From: Gemmatales bacterium | GTDB lineage: Bacteria > Planctomycetota > Planctomycetia > Gemmatales > HRBIN36 | Assembly (NCBI GenBank): GCA_025060195.1 | Contig: JANXCQ010000002.1 | Location: 121,969-185,968 of the forward strand | Reading direction: 5' to 3' | Length of the DNA stretch: 64,000 bases | Shown here: in pieces, positions 25,255 to 33,977 of the stretch | How positions within the stretch are numbered: position 1 is the first letter of the stretch | How the letters are laid out: each line of letters begins with the position of its first letter | Notes under the pieces: generated by a model | Databases searched by the model: none | What the model saw: the letters and a program-made list of their open reading frames with translations, nothing else | Told to the model about the DNA's origin: nothing | Program-made: the position numbers and the translations under genes

Positions 25255-25947
25255 TTAGGCACAGGGCGTCAGACGCTGGCCAAGCAAGCGATCGAACTCC
25301 TGGCGATCGATGGGCACGAACTGAACACGGTCGCCAATCCGCAATGGGAAAAACTCCGTGGCCAGATCGGCAATAATAAGCGGTGTACGCCCGAGAATAC
25401 GCCAACCCCCCGGCACCGCCGCAGGATAAATACCCGTTTGCCGACCAGCAATCCCAACACTTCCCGGTTCCACCTGGCGACGCGGCTGAGCTAATCGCGG
25501 TATTCCCGCCAAACGCGGGGGTAAATATCCTAAATAAGGAAACCCCGGCACAAAACCAAGAGCATAAACCGTGTAAATCGTACTGCTATGCTCCGCGATT
25601 ACCTCGGCGACTGAACAACGGCACATCTCGGCAATGGCCGCCAAGTCGGGCCCCAGCTCGTAACAGCACGGAATGCGGAATAATCGTCCCGGAGCCGAGC
25701 AAGGTCGCAGCGCCAGGTTCTGCACCAGGCGACAGACGCTCGCGTAGTCCGTCCGTTCCAAATCGTAATAAATCGCCACACACTTATACGCCACCACCAC
25801 CTCCCGCAGCCCCTCGCAGTGCACCGAACTCAAAGCCGAGGCCAACGACTGCGCGAATTCCTCGTGCGGGCAGGTGACCAGCACCGCCTGATCCCCCAGC
25901 GGCTCGAACTGCATTGCCGTATCGTTCCGCGCCGATGGCTCGCCCAT
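25255..25947 (-). CDS. pxpB: 5-oxoprolinase subunit PxpB (KipI family)
   Basis: 230 aa. PxpB works with PxpA and PxpC to hydrolyse 5-oxoproline with ATP; in Bacillus the same family inhibits sporulation kinase KinA. Diagnostic segments are HSSTIYTVYALGFVPGFPYL, the following PRLAGIPRL, VEPGSVGIAGRQTGIYP and PGGWRILGRTPL. Start ATG 25947 has AGGAGA about 10 nt upstream; ATG 25914 is an alternative. No pxpA or pxpC is visible on either side, which is unusual because they normally form an operon. It converges with ftsY and is divergent from the enolase-superfamily gene. Confidence 0.9.
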   Translation of the reverse strand: MGEPSARNDTAMQFEPLGDQAVLVTCPHEEFAQSLASALSSVHCEGLREVVVAYKCVAIYYDLERTDYASVCRLVQNLALRPCSAPGRLFRIPCCYELGPDLAAIAEMCRCSVAEVIAEHSSTIYTVYALGFVPGFPYLGYLPPRLAGIPRLAQPRRQVEPGSVGIAGRQTGIYPAAVPGGWRILGRTPLIIADLATEFFPLRIGDRVQFVPIDRQEFDRLLGQRLTPCA

Positions 25948-26037
25948 GCTCTCAGTGTCTCCTACAACAAGCCCGCAAGCTTCCGATGGGTTCTTTATCT
26001 AAAGTCCCTGAGGCCACGCAGACAAGGAGATGCTCTG

Positions 26038-27192
26038 ATGAAAATCAGCCGCATGAATGTCTGGGTCATGGGCAGCGCCTGGCGCAACCTGACCTTCCTG
26101 CAACTGACCACCGATGAGGGACTGATCGGTATCAGCGAGTGCCGCATTTCCAATCGCACCCAGGCGCTCTTAGGTTACCTCGAAGAGGCAAAAAACCGCT
26201 ACATCCTGGGCACCGACCCGTTCCGCATCGAGCACACGGTGCTCCGCATGTTCCGCGACGACTACGGTCGCGTCGGGCAAGTGGTAGCGACGGCCATTGC
26301 GCTGGTAGAAATCGCCTGCTGGGACATCATCGGCAAAGCGACGAATCGCCCGGTGTACGAACTACTCGGCGGTGCCGTCCGCGACCGCATCAAGGCCTAC
26401 GCCAACGGCTGGTATCAGGTACCCCGCACCCCCGACGCCTTTGCGGAAGCGGCCAAGGCGGCTGTGGCCAAGGGCTATCGCGCGCTGAAATTCGACCCGT
26501 TCGGCCCCGGCTGGTACGAACTCGACCGCAAAGAACGCCTGCTCAGCATCAGCCTGGTCGAAGCGGTGCGTGCCGCCGTCGGCCCCGACGTCGAACTGCT
26601 CATCGAGATGCACGGCCGCTTCAGCCCCGCCATGGCCCTGCGCATCGCCCGGGAACTCGAACCGTTCGAGCCGACCTGGATCGAAGAACCCGTCCCCGCC
26701 GACAATATTGCCGCTCTAGAAAAAGTCGCCCGCCAGGCGCGGATTCCCATCGCCACCGGCGAACGCCTGCATCATAAGTACGAATTTCGCGAATTGTTTG
26801 AACGCCAAGCCTGCGATATCATTCAGCCCGATGTAACCGAGTGCTGCGGACTGTTAGAAACTAAGAAAATCGCAGCCATGGCAGAGGTTTATTACATGAC
26901 CGTAGCTCCGCACAACGTAGCCGGTCCCGTGGCTACTGCAACGGCGCTGCATTTCGCAGCCTGCACGCCCAATTTCAAAATCCAGGAACACTTCAACGAT
27001 TTCACCGAACCCCACACGCGCCTTTGCGCCAGCGGTTGTCCGCCAGTCGTGGACGGTTATTTTTCCTTACCCAACGGACCGGGCTTAGGTGTGTCGCTGA
27101 ACCTCGACGTGATCCAAGCCCATCCGCCCAACTATGGGCATTTCAATCTCTTCGTCGAAGATTGGCAAAAACGCCAGACCGCCACCTCCTAG
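26038..27192 (+). CDS. Enolase-superfamily sugar acid dehydratase (mandelate racemase/galactonate dehydratase-like)
   Basis: 384 aa. The fold is a capping domain plus a TIM barrel that abstracts a proton next to a carboxylate. Visible catalytic features are the RALKFDPFG strand (Lys on barrel strand 2), LLIEMHGRFS (metal Glu and a His), WIEEPVP (metal ligand), PIATGERLHH (third metal Glu), QPDVTECCG and VAPHNVAGP (catalytic His). The EMHGR and VAPHN motifs favour the D-galactonate or related acid-sugar dehydratase group over muconate cycloisomerase. The ATG at 26038 follows AAGGAGA. It stands alone between pxpB and the lipoprotein gene, so the substrate cannot be judged from context. Confidence 0.88.
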   Translation: MKISRMNVWVMGSAWRNLTFLQLTTDEGLIGISECRISNRTQALLGYLEEAKNRYILGTDPFRIEHTVLRMFRDDYGRVGQVVATAIALVEIACWDIIGKATNRPVYELLGGAVRDRIKAYANGWYQVPRTPDAFAEAAKAAVAKGYRALKFDPFGPGWYELDRKERLLSISLVEAVRAAVGPDVELLIEMHGRFSPAMALRIARELEPFEPTWIEEPVPADNIAALEKVARQARIPIATGERLHHKYEFRELFERQACDIIQPDVTECCGLLETKKIAAMAEVYYMTVAPHNVAGPVATATALHFAACTPNFKIQEHFNDFTEPHTRLCASGCPPVVDGYFSLPNGPGLGVSLNLDVIQAHPPNYGHFNLFVEDWQKRQTATS

Positions 27193-27429
27193 TCGCACCC
27201 ACTTTATATACGCCTCCATACAATCTAAACAGAAACCGGACTACAGTTGGCAAGGATAGTGCCCAGGAAAGTTACCTTGGTATGCGCCTTCTATAGAATC
27301 CAAATTAAAGATGGCCCTTAAACTAACAGGCGCCCCCATGCCTCCGTCCAACTTAGCAACACTGTGCACGCCTATAACATGGGCGATAAGACTTAGTGCA
27401 CCTGGCCGTCTGCCGCACTCAATTAGACC

Positions 27430-27453
27430 CTATATCGTTTCGCGTCGATATAG
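27430..27453 (+). promoter_or_regulatory. 8-bp hairpin in the lipoprotein leader
   Basis: CTATATCG at 27430-27437 pairs perfectly with CGATATAG at 27446-27453 around an 8-nt loop, about 50 bp before the ATG at 27504. It could be an operator dyad or a leader hairpin. The rest of the 310-bp gap (27193-27503) shows nothing else that I recognise. Confidence 0.3.
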
Positions 27454-27503
27454 TGGTGATTTCTATAGACCCCGAAGAACCTCTTTGCGGAAAGGAGCCA
27501 ACT

Positions 27504-28085
27504 ATGCGCTGCAGCATGCTTAGATACGCGTCTGTGCTTTTAGGCGTATACTTAGTCGGCTGCATGGAAGGTAAACCAGTTGCATCCGCCGATGGGCAAA
27601 AAGAAGCAGGCACGGTCGTAGATTTAGACGGCCTGAAGTCGCGTGCGCCCGCAGACTGGAAGGAAATACCTACGACCCAGCAGTTTCGATATAAGGTCTT
27701 CCGTGTCCCCGGCGACAAGCCCGAATTAGACGCGGAGTTAGTGATCTTCTATTTCGGCGAAGGAGGCGGCGGAGGCGTCGAGGAAAATATCAAACGTTGG
27801 AAAAACATGTTTCAGCCCCCCGAAGGGAAAAGTATAGATGACGTGACTAAGATCTCGGAATTCAAAGTGGGAGAGGTTCCCGTAGTATATGTGGACATTC
27901 AAGGGACTTATTTGTTCCGACCTTTCCCGGCCGCACCGAAAGCAGAACCCCGAAAAGATCATCGGATGATTAGCGTCATTTTCCGCTCGCCCAAAGGCCC
28001 GTACTTTATTCGCCTGGTGGGCCCGGAGGTGACAGTATCTAAGCACCAAAAAGCCTTCGATAAGTGGCTAAAGAATTTCAAGTAA
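27504..28085 (+). CDS. Small predicted lipoprotein
   Basis: 193 aa. ATG 27504 follows AAAGGAGC. The N-terminus (MRCSMLRYASVLLGVYLVGC) is a lipoprotein signal with lipobox LVGC, so the mature protein would be lipid-anchored at Cys20. The mature domain is beta-rich: APADWKEIPTTQQFRYKVF, AELVIFYFGEGGGGGVEENI and the terminal FDKWLKNFK. It resembles small planctomycete lipoproteins that fold like a PsbP/Mog1-type alpha-beta sandwich, but I cannot name a family. It ends 17 bp before queA. Confidence 0.8.
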   Translation: MRCSMLRYASVLLGVYLVGCMEGKPVASADGQKEAGTVVDLDGLKSRAPADWKEIPTTQQFRYKVFRVPGDKPELDAELVIFYFGEGGGGGVEENIKRWKNMFQPPEGKSIDDVTKISEFKVGEVPVVYVDIQGTYLFRPFPAAPKAEPRKDHRMISVIFRSPKGPYFIRLVGPEVTVSKHQKAFDKWLKNFK

Positions 28086-28102
28086 GCGACGCTTCGTCGC
28101 CT

Positions 28103-29185
28103 ATGTCACAGCCGCAGGATTCCGCCGCCAATCTGCCGCTGGAATGGTTTGATTATGAGCTTCCTGAGGAACTTATCGCTCAGGAACCGCTCCCCGAGCG
28201 TGACCAGGCGCGGCTTTTCGTCCTATATCGCCAGCGCCGCACCTGGGAACATCGCCATGTTTACGATTTGCCAGAATTATTGCGACCCGGGGACTTAGTG
28301 GTACTGAACAACACGAAAGTAATTCCCGCGCGGCTCGCTGGGGTGCGGGCGAAGACCTCCGGGCGTTGGGAAGGTCTATTCTTACGGCGCTTAGCGACCG
28401 GCCAATGGGAACTCTTAGCCCAGACCCGCGGCAAACCGCAGCCGGGTGAAGAACTTATTGTGTATCCCAACGAAACTGCTCCCGAAGCCCAGCCACTAAG
28501 ACTAACTTTCGAGGGTAAAACTGATGAAGGTCATTGGCTTTGCCGACCGCAGTCCGAGATGCTGCCCGAACAATTATTGGCTATCTATGGCCATGTTCCG
28601 CTTCCGCCTTATATTCGCCAAGGGCGCGACCGACCGGAAGACCGGGAACGCTATCAGACGATTTATGCCGAGCGTCCCGGCTCGGTAGCAGCGCCCACTG
28701 CGGGATTGCATTTTACCCCGCGGCTGTTGGAACGCCTGGCCCAGCGGCAAATCGATATCGCCTTCGTTACCTTGCACATCGGCGTAGGCACGTTTCAACC
28801 GATTCAGGTCGCCGATGCGGCCCAACATCGCATGCACTGCGAATGGTGTGAAATTCCTCCCGAAACCGCCCAACGGATCGTCCAGTGCCGCGAACAAGGC
28901 GGCCGTATCGTGGCCGTCGGCACCACCACAGTACGCACCTTAGAGACCGTGGCGCAAACTGGGCCGATCCGTCCCTGGTGCGGCGAAACCGACCTCTATA
29001 TTCGTCCGCCTTTCACCTTCCGCGCGGTAGATATCCTTATGACCAACTTCCATCTGCCCCGCAGTTCGCTCCTGGTCTTAGTCAGCGCCTTTGCCGGCTT
29101 AGACCTCATCAAACAGGCCTACGCAGAAGCTGTGCGCCAACGCTATCGCTTCTATAGTTACGGCGACGCCATGCTGATTATCTAG
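28103..29185 (+). CDS. queA: tRNA preQ1(34) S-adenosylmethionine ribosyltransferase-isomerase QueA
   Basis: 360 aa. QueA transfers and isomerises the ribosyl group of SAM onto preQ1 at tRNA position 34, making epoxyqueuosine. Family landmarks run in order: FDYELPEELIAQEPLPERDQ, LLRPGDLVVLNNTKVIPARL, a long RPEDRERYQTIYAERPGSVAAPTAGLHFT region, THLHIGVGTFQPIQV-like text (VTLHIGVGTFQPI), then ETDLYIRPPFTFRAVDILMTNFHLPRSSLL and the end motif FYSYGDAMLI. Start chosen at ATG 28103; a start at 28064 would overlap the preceding lipoprotein gene. No tgt or queC genes are nearby. Confidence 0.96.
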   Translation: MSQPQDSAANLPLEWFDYELPEELIAQEPLPERDQARLFVLYRQRRTWEHRHVYDLPELLRPGDLVVLNNTKVIPARLAGVRAKTSGRWEGLFLRRLATGQWELLAQTRGKPQPGEELIVYPNETAPEAQPLRLTFEGKTDEGHWLCRPQSEMLPEQLLAIYGHVPLPPYIRQGRDRPEDRERYQTIYAERPGSVAAPTAGLHFTPRLLERLAQRQIDIAFVTLHIGVGTFQPIQVADAAQHRMHCEWCEIPPETAQRIVQCREQGGRIVAVGTTTVRTLETVAQTGPIRPWCGETDLYIRPPFTFRAVDILMTNFHLPRSSLLVLVSAFAGLDLIKQAYAEAVRQRYRFYSYGDAMLII

Positions 29186-29651
29186 ATTTTAGCACCATAC
29201 TAGTATTAGGGAGACTATACCAAAACTATAGACCCTATACCTTAATCTCAAGCGCCCGCGGATTGCACTGCTAGACGACCCTCCTACAAAGAATCGAATT
29301 GGACGCTGCTTCCATGATAAGACCAGCGCCAGCTATGCCAACCCACTCTCCTAAAAATACCGTACCCCATATGCCTAAACGCTCCTGTCAGCGTTAGGGA
29401 TTTCTTTTGCTCGTTCACCGTCATACAAACATACAAAGTACTGTACCAGACCCCGCCTATATGCTAAATAACAGCACTCTCTGATTGCTAGGCCTCTGGA
29501 CAAATTACACTAGTATGGACTAAAAATGATGCAAGTGCCCGCAACAGATGCGGCCTTATTTACGTCATCTCAAGCCTTATAATCGCGAGTATAAACTTTA
29601 CAATGGCAAATATACGCTAAGTGAGCCTGCTCAATCTCGGAGTGTGAACTT
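29186..29651. other. Gap between queA and the rhomboid gene
   Basis: AT-richer than its flanks, with no supported gene and no clear terminator or promoter. An imperfect CTATA-rich inverted arrangement near 29210-29240 is too weak to call. Confidence 0.3.
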
Positions 29652-30488
29652 ATGTTCCTGCCGCTGAAAGATGAGAACCGTCCCGGTGCACTCGTTCCCG
29701 TAGTTACATGGAGCTTAATAGCCGCTAATGTGTTTATATTTATTCTCCAGGTGCAAAATCCGGAGATCACGTATAAGTTCAGCATGGTGCCGCATGAGAT
29801 TATTACGGGAACGGATATTACGCAACCCGTGGATTTAGCCAGGTTGACTCCCGGCTTCGGACCATTAGGGGAAACTCAGGGAATCATTATTCCGCATGCC
29901 CCGACGCCGATCAGCGTCTATATCACTCTATTTACGAGCATGTTTCTGCATGGCAGTTTACTGCACCTGCTGGGAAATATGCTGTTCTTGTGGATATTTG
30001 GGGATAACTTAGAGGATGCCCTGGGGCGTATCCGCTACCTGATTTTCTATATCCTTAGTGGCTTGATCGCGGATGTCGCTCATATTCTAGTGAGCCTGGA
30101 GCCACCGGCGCGCTATATTCCGACGCTGGGCGCCAGCGGGGCGATTTCGGGGGTGTTGGGAGGCTATATTTATCTGTTTCCCCGCAGTCAGGTCACCGGC
30201 ATCCTATTCCGAATCCTGGTGACGTTACCTGCGGCGTACGCGCTAGGCATTTGGTTTGTCTTCCAACTCATCATGGCCATCTTCGATCAGGGAGGCGGGG
30301 TAGCTTATATGGCCCACATTGGAGGATTTGTCGGCGGTTTGTTGTTGGTAATCCTAATGGGTGTGCGGCAAGATTTTATGGGCACTTACTCCGCTTTCTA
30401 TGGTGTAACCCCCGGTCGGCGCTCCTGGTCAGGCCGTCTGCCGGGCCATTTCCCTAATCGCTATAGCCGAAGCGGCTTCGGCCGCTAA
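29652..30488 (+). CDS. Rhomboid family intramembrane serine protease
   Basis: 278-aa polytopic inner-membrane protein that would cleave transmembrane substrates within the bilayer. Six or more hydrophobic helices are visible. The signature features are all present: MFLHGSLLHLLGNMLFLWIFG (the HxxxN region of helix 2), TLGASGAISGVLGGYI with the GxSG catalytic Ser, and VAYMAHIGGFVGG with the catalytic His. An insertion between helices 1 and 2 (PHEIITGTDITQP...) is typical of bacterial rhomboids of this group. The Arg/Ser-rich C-terminal tail is cytoplasmic. It ends 11 bp before ribF and is probably cotranscribed with it. Confidence 0.94.
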   Translation: MFLPLKDENRPGALVPVVTWSLIAANVFIFILQVQNPEITYKFSMVPHEIITGTDITQPVDLARLTPGFGPLGETQGIIIPHAPTPISVYITLFTSMFLHGSLLHLLGNMLFLWIFGDNLEDALGRIRYLIFYILSGLIADVAHILVSLEPPARYIPTLGASGAISGVLGGYIYLFPRSQVTGILFRILVTLPAAYALGIWFVFQLIMAIFDQGGGVAYMAHIGGFVGGLLLVILMGVRQDFMGTYSAFYGVTPGRRSWSGRLPGHFPNRYSRSGFGR

Positions 30489-30499
30489 TTCAATACGCT

Positions 30500-31483
30500 A
30501 TGGCGACTTGGAGATTATCCTGGCCTGAGGAAGTGCCAACGCACTTGCGGGGAGGTATTTGGAGTCTGGGGAATTTTGATGGCGTGCATCGCGGTCATCA
30601 GGCCTTACTACACCGCGTGGTCGCCCATGCGCGCCGGCTGGGACGACCTGCTATCGCCCTGACCTTCGACCCACATCCGCTACGGTTCCTGCGTCCCGAT
30701 TGGAACGAGCCTCCCCTGGTTACCCTAGCAGAGCGTTTGCAGCGCATGCTTGCCTGCGGGCTGGATCATGTCGTCGTTTGCCAGACGGAGCCGAGTTTAT
30801 TGCGCCTGGAGGCCGAGCAGTTTCTGGAAGATGTCCTGGCTCGGCGCTGGCAGGTCGCCGGGTTGGTCGAAGGGCCGACGTTTACTTTCGGTCATCAGCG
30901 GCGGGGTAACATCGAGACGATGGTGCGTTGGTGTGCCCGTCGAAATATCCTGGCCGACGTGGTGCCGCCGGTAACATTAGACGGCACCACGGTATCGAGC
31001 ACACGGATTCGCCAGGCGTTGCTAGGAGGCGACGTAACCGCAGCGGCGCGAATGTTAGGCCGACCTTATGCGATTCGTGGCCGCATCGGGACGGGCGAAG
31101 GTCGCGGTCGCGGGTTGGGATTTCCTACGGCCAATCTGGCAGACGTTCCGACCCTGCTGCCGAGCGACGGCGTATATGCGGGCGCCGTCTGCTGGCGGGG
31201 CAAAAGCTACCCCGCGGCCATTCACATTGGGGCCAATCCCACGTTTGCCGACACCCTCCGCAAAATCGAGGTGTTCCTGATCGGCTTTCAGGGGGAGCTT
31301 TACGGAGCACATTTGACCGTGCATTTCCTGGCCCGGTTACGGGAGGTACGTACTTTTCCCCAACCGCAGGCACTTCAGGCGCAGATTGCCGCGGACGTGG
31401 AGCGGACGCAGCAGATTTTCTCGCAATGGCAAGCCTCGCCCGACTGGCCGAAGGGATCCGAGGCAACGGCCCTCAGCGAATAA
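30500..31483 (+). CDS. ribF: Bifunctional riboflavin kinase/FAD synthetase RibF
   Basis: 327 aa. It makes FMN from riboflavin and then FAD. The N-terminal adenylyltransferase domain shows LGNFDGVHRGHQALL with the HxGH-type nucleotide-binding motif, LTFDPHPLRFL, and ISSTRIR-like TVSSTRIRQALLGGD. The C-terminal kinase domain shows GRGRGLGFPTANL and PSDGVYAG, followed by the AAIHIGANPTFAD and FLIGFQGELYG segments. Length and order are standard. It ends 10 bp before the DUF4432 gene, so rhomboid-ribF-DUF4432 looks like one unit. Confidence 0.96.
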   Translation: MATWRLSWPEEVPTHLRGGIWSLGNFDGVHRGHQALLHRVVAHARRLGRPAIALTFDPHPLRFLRPDWNEPPLVTLAERLQRMLACGLDHVVVCQTEPSLLRLEAEQFLEDVLARRWQVAGLVEGPTFTFGHQRRGNIETMVRWCARRNILADVVPPVTLDGTTVSSTRIRQALLGGDVTAAARMLGRPYAIRGRIGTGEGRGRGLGFPTANLADVPTLLPSDGVYAGAVCWRGKSYPAAIHIGANPTFADTLRKIEVFLIGFQGELYGAHLTVHFLARLREVRTFPQPQALQAQIAADVERTQQIFSQWQASPDWPKGSEATALSE

Positions 31484-31493
31484 GGAGCGAGTC

Positions 31494-32675
31494 ATGGCCA
31501 AGACAGAGCGCTGGTTGCTGACGGACGTGTCGGCGGATTTATGGACGGAGCGCTTCCATGTGAGTTCGGGCGATCGGGCGGACGTGGCGTTTCCCTATTC
31601 CTGGTTCATTAGCAAACGTACCCTCCGCGGCGGCAAGCGTGATGGGGTCGAGCTGTTAGAGTTGCACAACGGGGTCCTGACCTTGAGCGTGCTGCCGACA
31701 CGCGGCATGGGCCTGTGGCGCGGCGAATACCGTGGTTGGCGCCTGGGTTGGCAAGCGCCGGTGCGTGGGCCCGTGCATCCCCATTGGGTTTCGCTTCTGG
31801 ATCGCGGCGGACTTGGTTGGCTCGACGGGTTCGACGAGTGGATTTGCCGATGTGGATTACACTCAAACGGTCCCCCTGGACACGACCCGCAGACGAACGA
31901 ATTCCTAACTCTGCACGGCCGCATCGCTAATCAGCCCGCGCATTACTTAGCCGTCGAAGTCCAGAGTGAGCCACCGTTTCTGCTTAGCGTTACCGGACGC
32001 GTCCAAGAGTCCACTTTGTTCTTCAGCCACCTGGAGCTGCGTAGCACCGTTCGCACGCCCCTAGGAGCCAACTGGTTCGAGATTGAAGACGAGATCATCA
32101 ATCTCAGCACGAAGTCCGCCGAATTGGAATTGCTGTATCACTGCAATTTCGGTCCGCCGTTCCTGGAAAACGGTAGTCGTGTGGTCGCTCCCATACGCGA
32201 ATTGGCCCCGCGTAATGCTCGCGCCGCCGAGGGTATAGACAATTGGGACAAGTATCTCGGACCAACCCCCGGGTTTATCGAACAAGTCTATTTTGCCGAT
32301 TTGGCCACCAACGCCGTGGGCATGACCTTGGCCCTGCTGCATAATGCCGCGCAGGATAAAGGCGTTGTCCTCCGCTGGCTCAAGGCGCAGTTGCCGCATT
32401 TCATCGTGTGGAAAAACACGGGCGCGGTCGAGGACGGTTACGTAACGGGCTTAGAACCTGCGACCAACTTCCCCAACTTCAAAGCCTTCGAGCGGCAACA
32501 GGGCCGTGTCCTCACCCTGCCACCCCACGGCCAATATCGCGCCATCTTGCGTATCGAAATCCTCGACCGTCGGGAATCGCTACAAGCAGTGCTCGGGGAA
32601 ATCGCCCAACTTACGCCGACCCCCGCCGTGATACATCGCCAGCCACATCCCACCTGGTGCCAACCCGCCAGCTAA
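31494..32675 (+). CDS. DUF4432 (aldose-1-epimerase-like) protein
   Basis: 393 aa. The beta-sandwich sequence fits the DUF4432 branch of galactose-mutarotase-like proteins. Landmarks are VELLELHNGVLTLSVLPTRGMGLWRG near the N-terminus, then WLDGFDEWICRCGLHSNGPPG, FLTLHGRIANQPAHYL with the conserved His, ELELLYHCNFGPPFL and, late, GYVTGLEPATNFPN with the catalytic-like Glu. A role in carbohydrate binding or epimerisation is inferred from family only. ATG 31494 follows AAGGAGCGAG, and its distance from ribF (10 bp) fits translational coupling. An earlier start inside ribF is rejected. Confidence 0.88.
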   Translation: MAKTERWLLTDVSADLWTERFHVSSGDRADVAFPYSWFISKRTLRGGKRDGVELLELHNGVLTLSVLPTRGMGLWRGEYRGWRLGWQAPVRGPVHPHWVSLLDRGGLGWLDGFDEWICRCGLHSNGPPGHDPQTNEFLTLHGRIANQPAHYLAVEVQSEPPFLLSVTGRVQESTLFFSHLELRSTVRTPLGANWFEIEDEIINLSTKSAELELLYHCNFGPPFLENGSRVVAPIRELAPRNARAAEGIDNWDKYLGPTPGFIEQVYFADLATNAVGMTLALLHNAAQDKGVVLRWLKAQLPHFIVWKNTGAVEDGYVTGLEPATNFPNFKAFERQQGRVLTLPPHGQYRAILRIEILDRRESLQAVLGEIAQLTPTPAVIHRQPHPTWCQPAS

Positions 32676-33318
32676 GCCCCACAGTATCGGAGTGACTTCT
32701 CGGAAAACTCTCCTCGGCGTTGCAGACGAGCGCCCTTCCGATACTCATCTTACTAAGTGCCAGGGAAATCGAGTCATAGTAAGTTCTCCCAGCGTGTAAT
32801 TATTCCCTGCGTCCACCCGTGTAATCCGCTGTTGTAAGAAACGCGTCCCGTGCGCTGAGAGGATGATACGCCTCGCACGGTTCGATCGCGCAGTTTCCAA
32901 GCGATGATGTAGCTGGCTGCCAGCCAATCGGTCCATCAGACAGCAGATTACGCACATTATCGCGAAGGGATGCAGACGGATGCGCGACAACGGAGGCTAA
33001 TCTTGGATACTAAATATCCCGCGCTGGCGCAATGCCTGTTCTGGCCTGCCCCAGTTCCATTCGCGGTTCCTGCCGCCAATACGAGGCGAGCAATACCACG
33101 CTCCTGGCCCGCAAATGCTCTCGGCGCCACCTGCGGGAAGATTTGCTGGGAGAAGTAACTGATAATTCGGATGCAATAAGTGGCACAATAGGCGATAATC
33201 GCTATCAGGCGGGCATGGCGAAAGGAAATACGCGACAATTGCGATGCTACAAGTAGTGCAATAGCCGACCCCACCGAAGGGCACCAGCGCTGATTCTGTC
33301 CCCTTAAAGATAGCTGTT

Positions 33319-33516
33319 ATGATCAAACCCCCGCTGGGCCGAAAAGATGACCATGGGGATTATGTTACAAAAACACTCGCAAAAGTGTCTGAAATTGACG
33401 TATTCACAAAACATTACTATGTTGATTCTATTACAAAAAGGGTCGTTAATGGGGCAAGGGCAAAGGCACTTTTAAAAATTGAAAAAATTGCGAATTTGCC
33501 GTGGGTTTTACCCTGA
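33319..33516 (+). CDS. Doubtful 65-codon ORF in AT-rich island
   Basis: Encodes MIKPPLGRKDDHGDYVTKTL and so on; Lys-rich and basic with no signal peptide or membrane helix. Base usage is unlike any neighbour (A/T-rich third positions), so either it is recently acquired or not a gene. No ribosome binding site of GGAG type precedes the ATG. Its stop codon lies in the loop of the hairpin at 33488-33527. I do not recognise the product. Confidence 0.25.
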   Translation: MIKPPLGRKDDHGDYVTKTLAKVSEIDVFTKHYYVDSITKRVVNGARAKALLKIEKIANLPWVLP

Positions 33517-33527
33517 AAAATTCGCAA
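33488..33527 (+). terminator. Strong hairpin (terminator-like or element end)
   Basis: TTGCGAATTT at 33488-33497 pairs perfectly with AAATTCGCAA at 33518-33527; inside, GGGT and ACCC form a second 4-bp stem around a TTT loop. No T-run follows on the plus strand (ACATGCCC), so it is not a standard intrinsic terminator. Confidence 0.45.
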
Positions 33528-33977
33528 CATGCCCGCGCTAGTTAGGGCCCATTGATCATTTCATAAGTATTGTTGAACAAAGGATTTAGGAAAACTCTCT
33601 AGGCTGGCTCACGTTGGCCTATAAGAGGAAAACCGCCTGATCGCAGAAATGTGTGGATTTTTACTTTTGCCGTAGGGGTGCTCGTATGGCCTGGTGTGGG
33701 CTGGGCAAGTGATCATCGGACGCTATAGTCGGAAGTGTCCCAACCGGGACGATGGTCGAGGAAGCTCGCTGCAACGCGGTGTTGTTAGCACATCGTCCGC
33801 ATCGCGAAACGGAAGCGTAGTCGGGGCACACGTAGCGAGATTGGGGGAGATATTTTTTAGCGGGGCACAGTTAGTTGGGTTCTCGTGAATCGTCTCACCA
33901 GTCGTACAATGTCTGGGCACGCTGGAAACCGACCACCTGCAAGAACCTGCCTGGGAGCATCCAACGGAGGCCTACCG

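Larger units (their letters stand above)
32676..33977. other. 1.3-kb gap with an AT-rich island
   Basis: No confidently real gene. From about 33300 to 33560 base composition is much more AT-rich than elsewhere and contains an open frame of 65 codons (33319-33516) plus a strong hairpin at 33488-33527. A short hairpin-like GCGATAATCGC lies near 33190. The rest shows no recognisable element. The promoter of the M28 peptidase gene probably lies in the last 150 bp. Confidence 0.4.

Noticed and set aside
26139..26777. 212-codon Arg/Pro-rich frame
   Set aside because: Out-of-frame shadow of the enolase-superfamily gene in GC-rich DNA.
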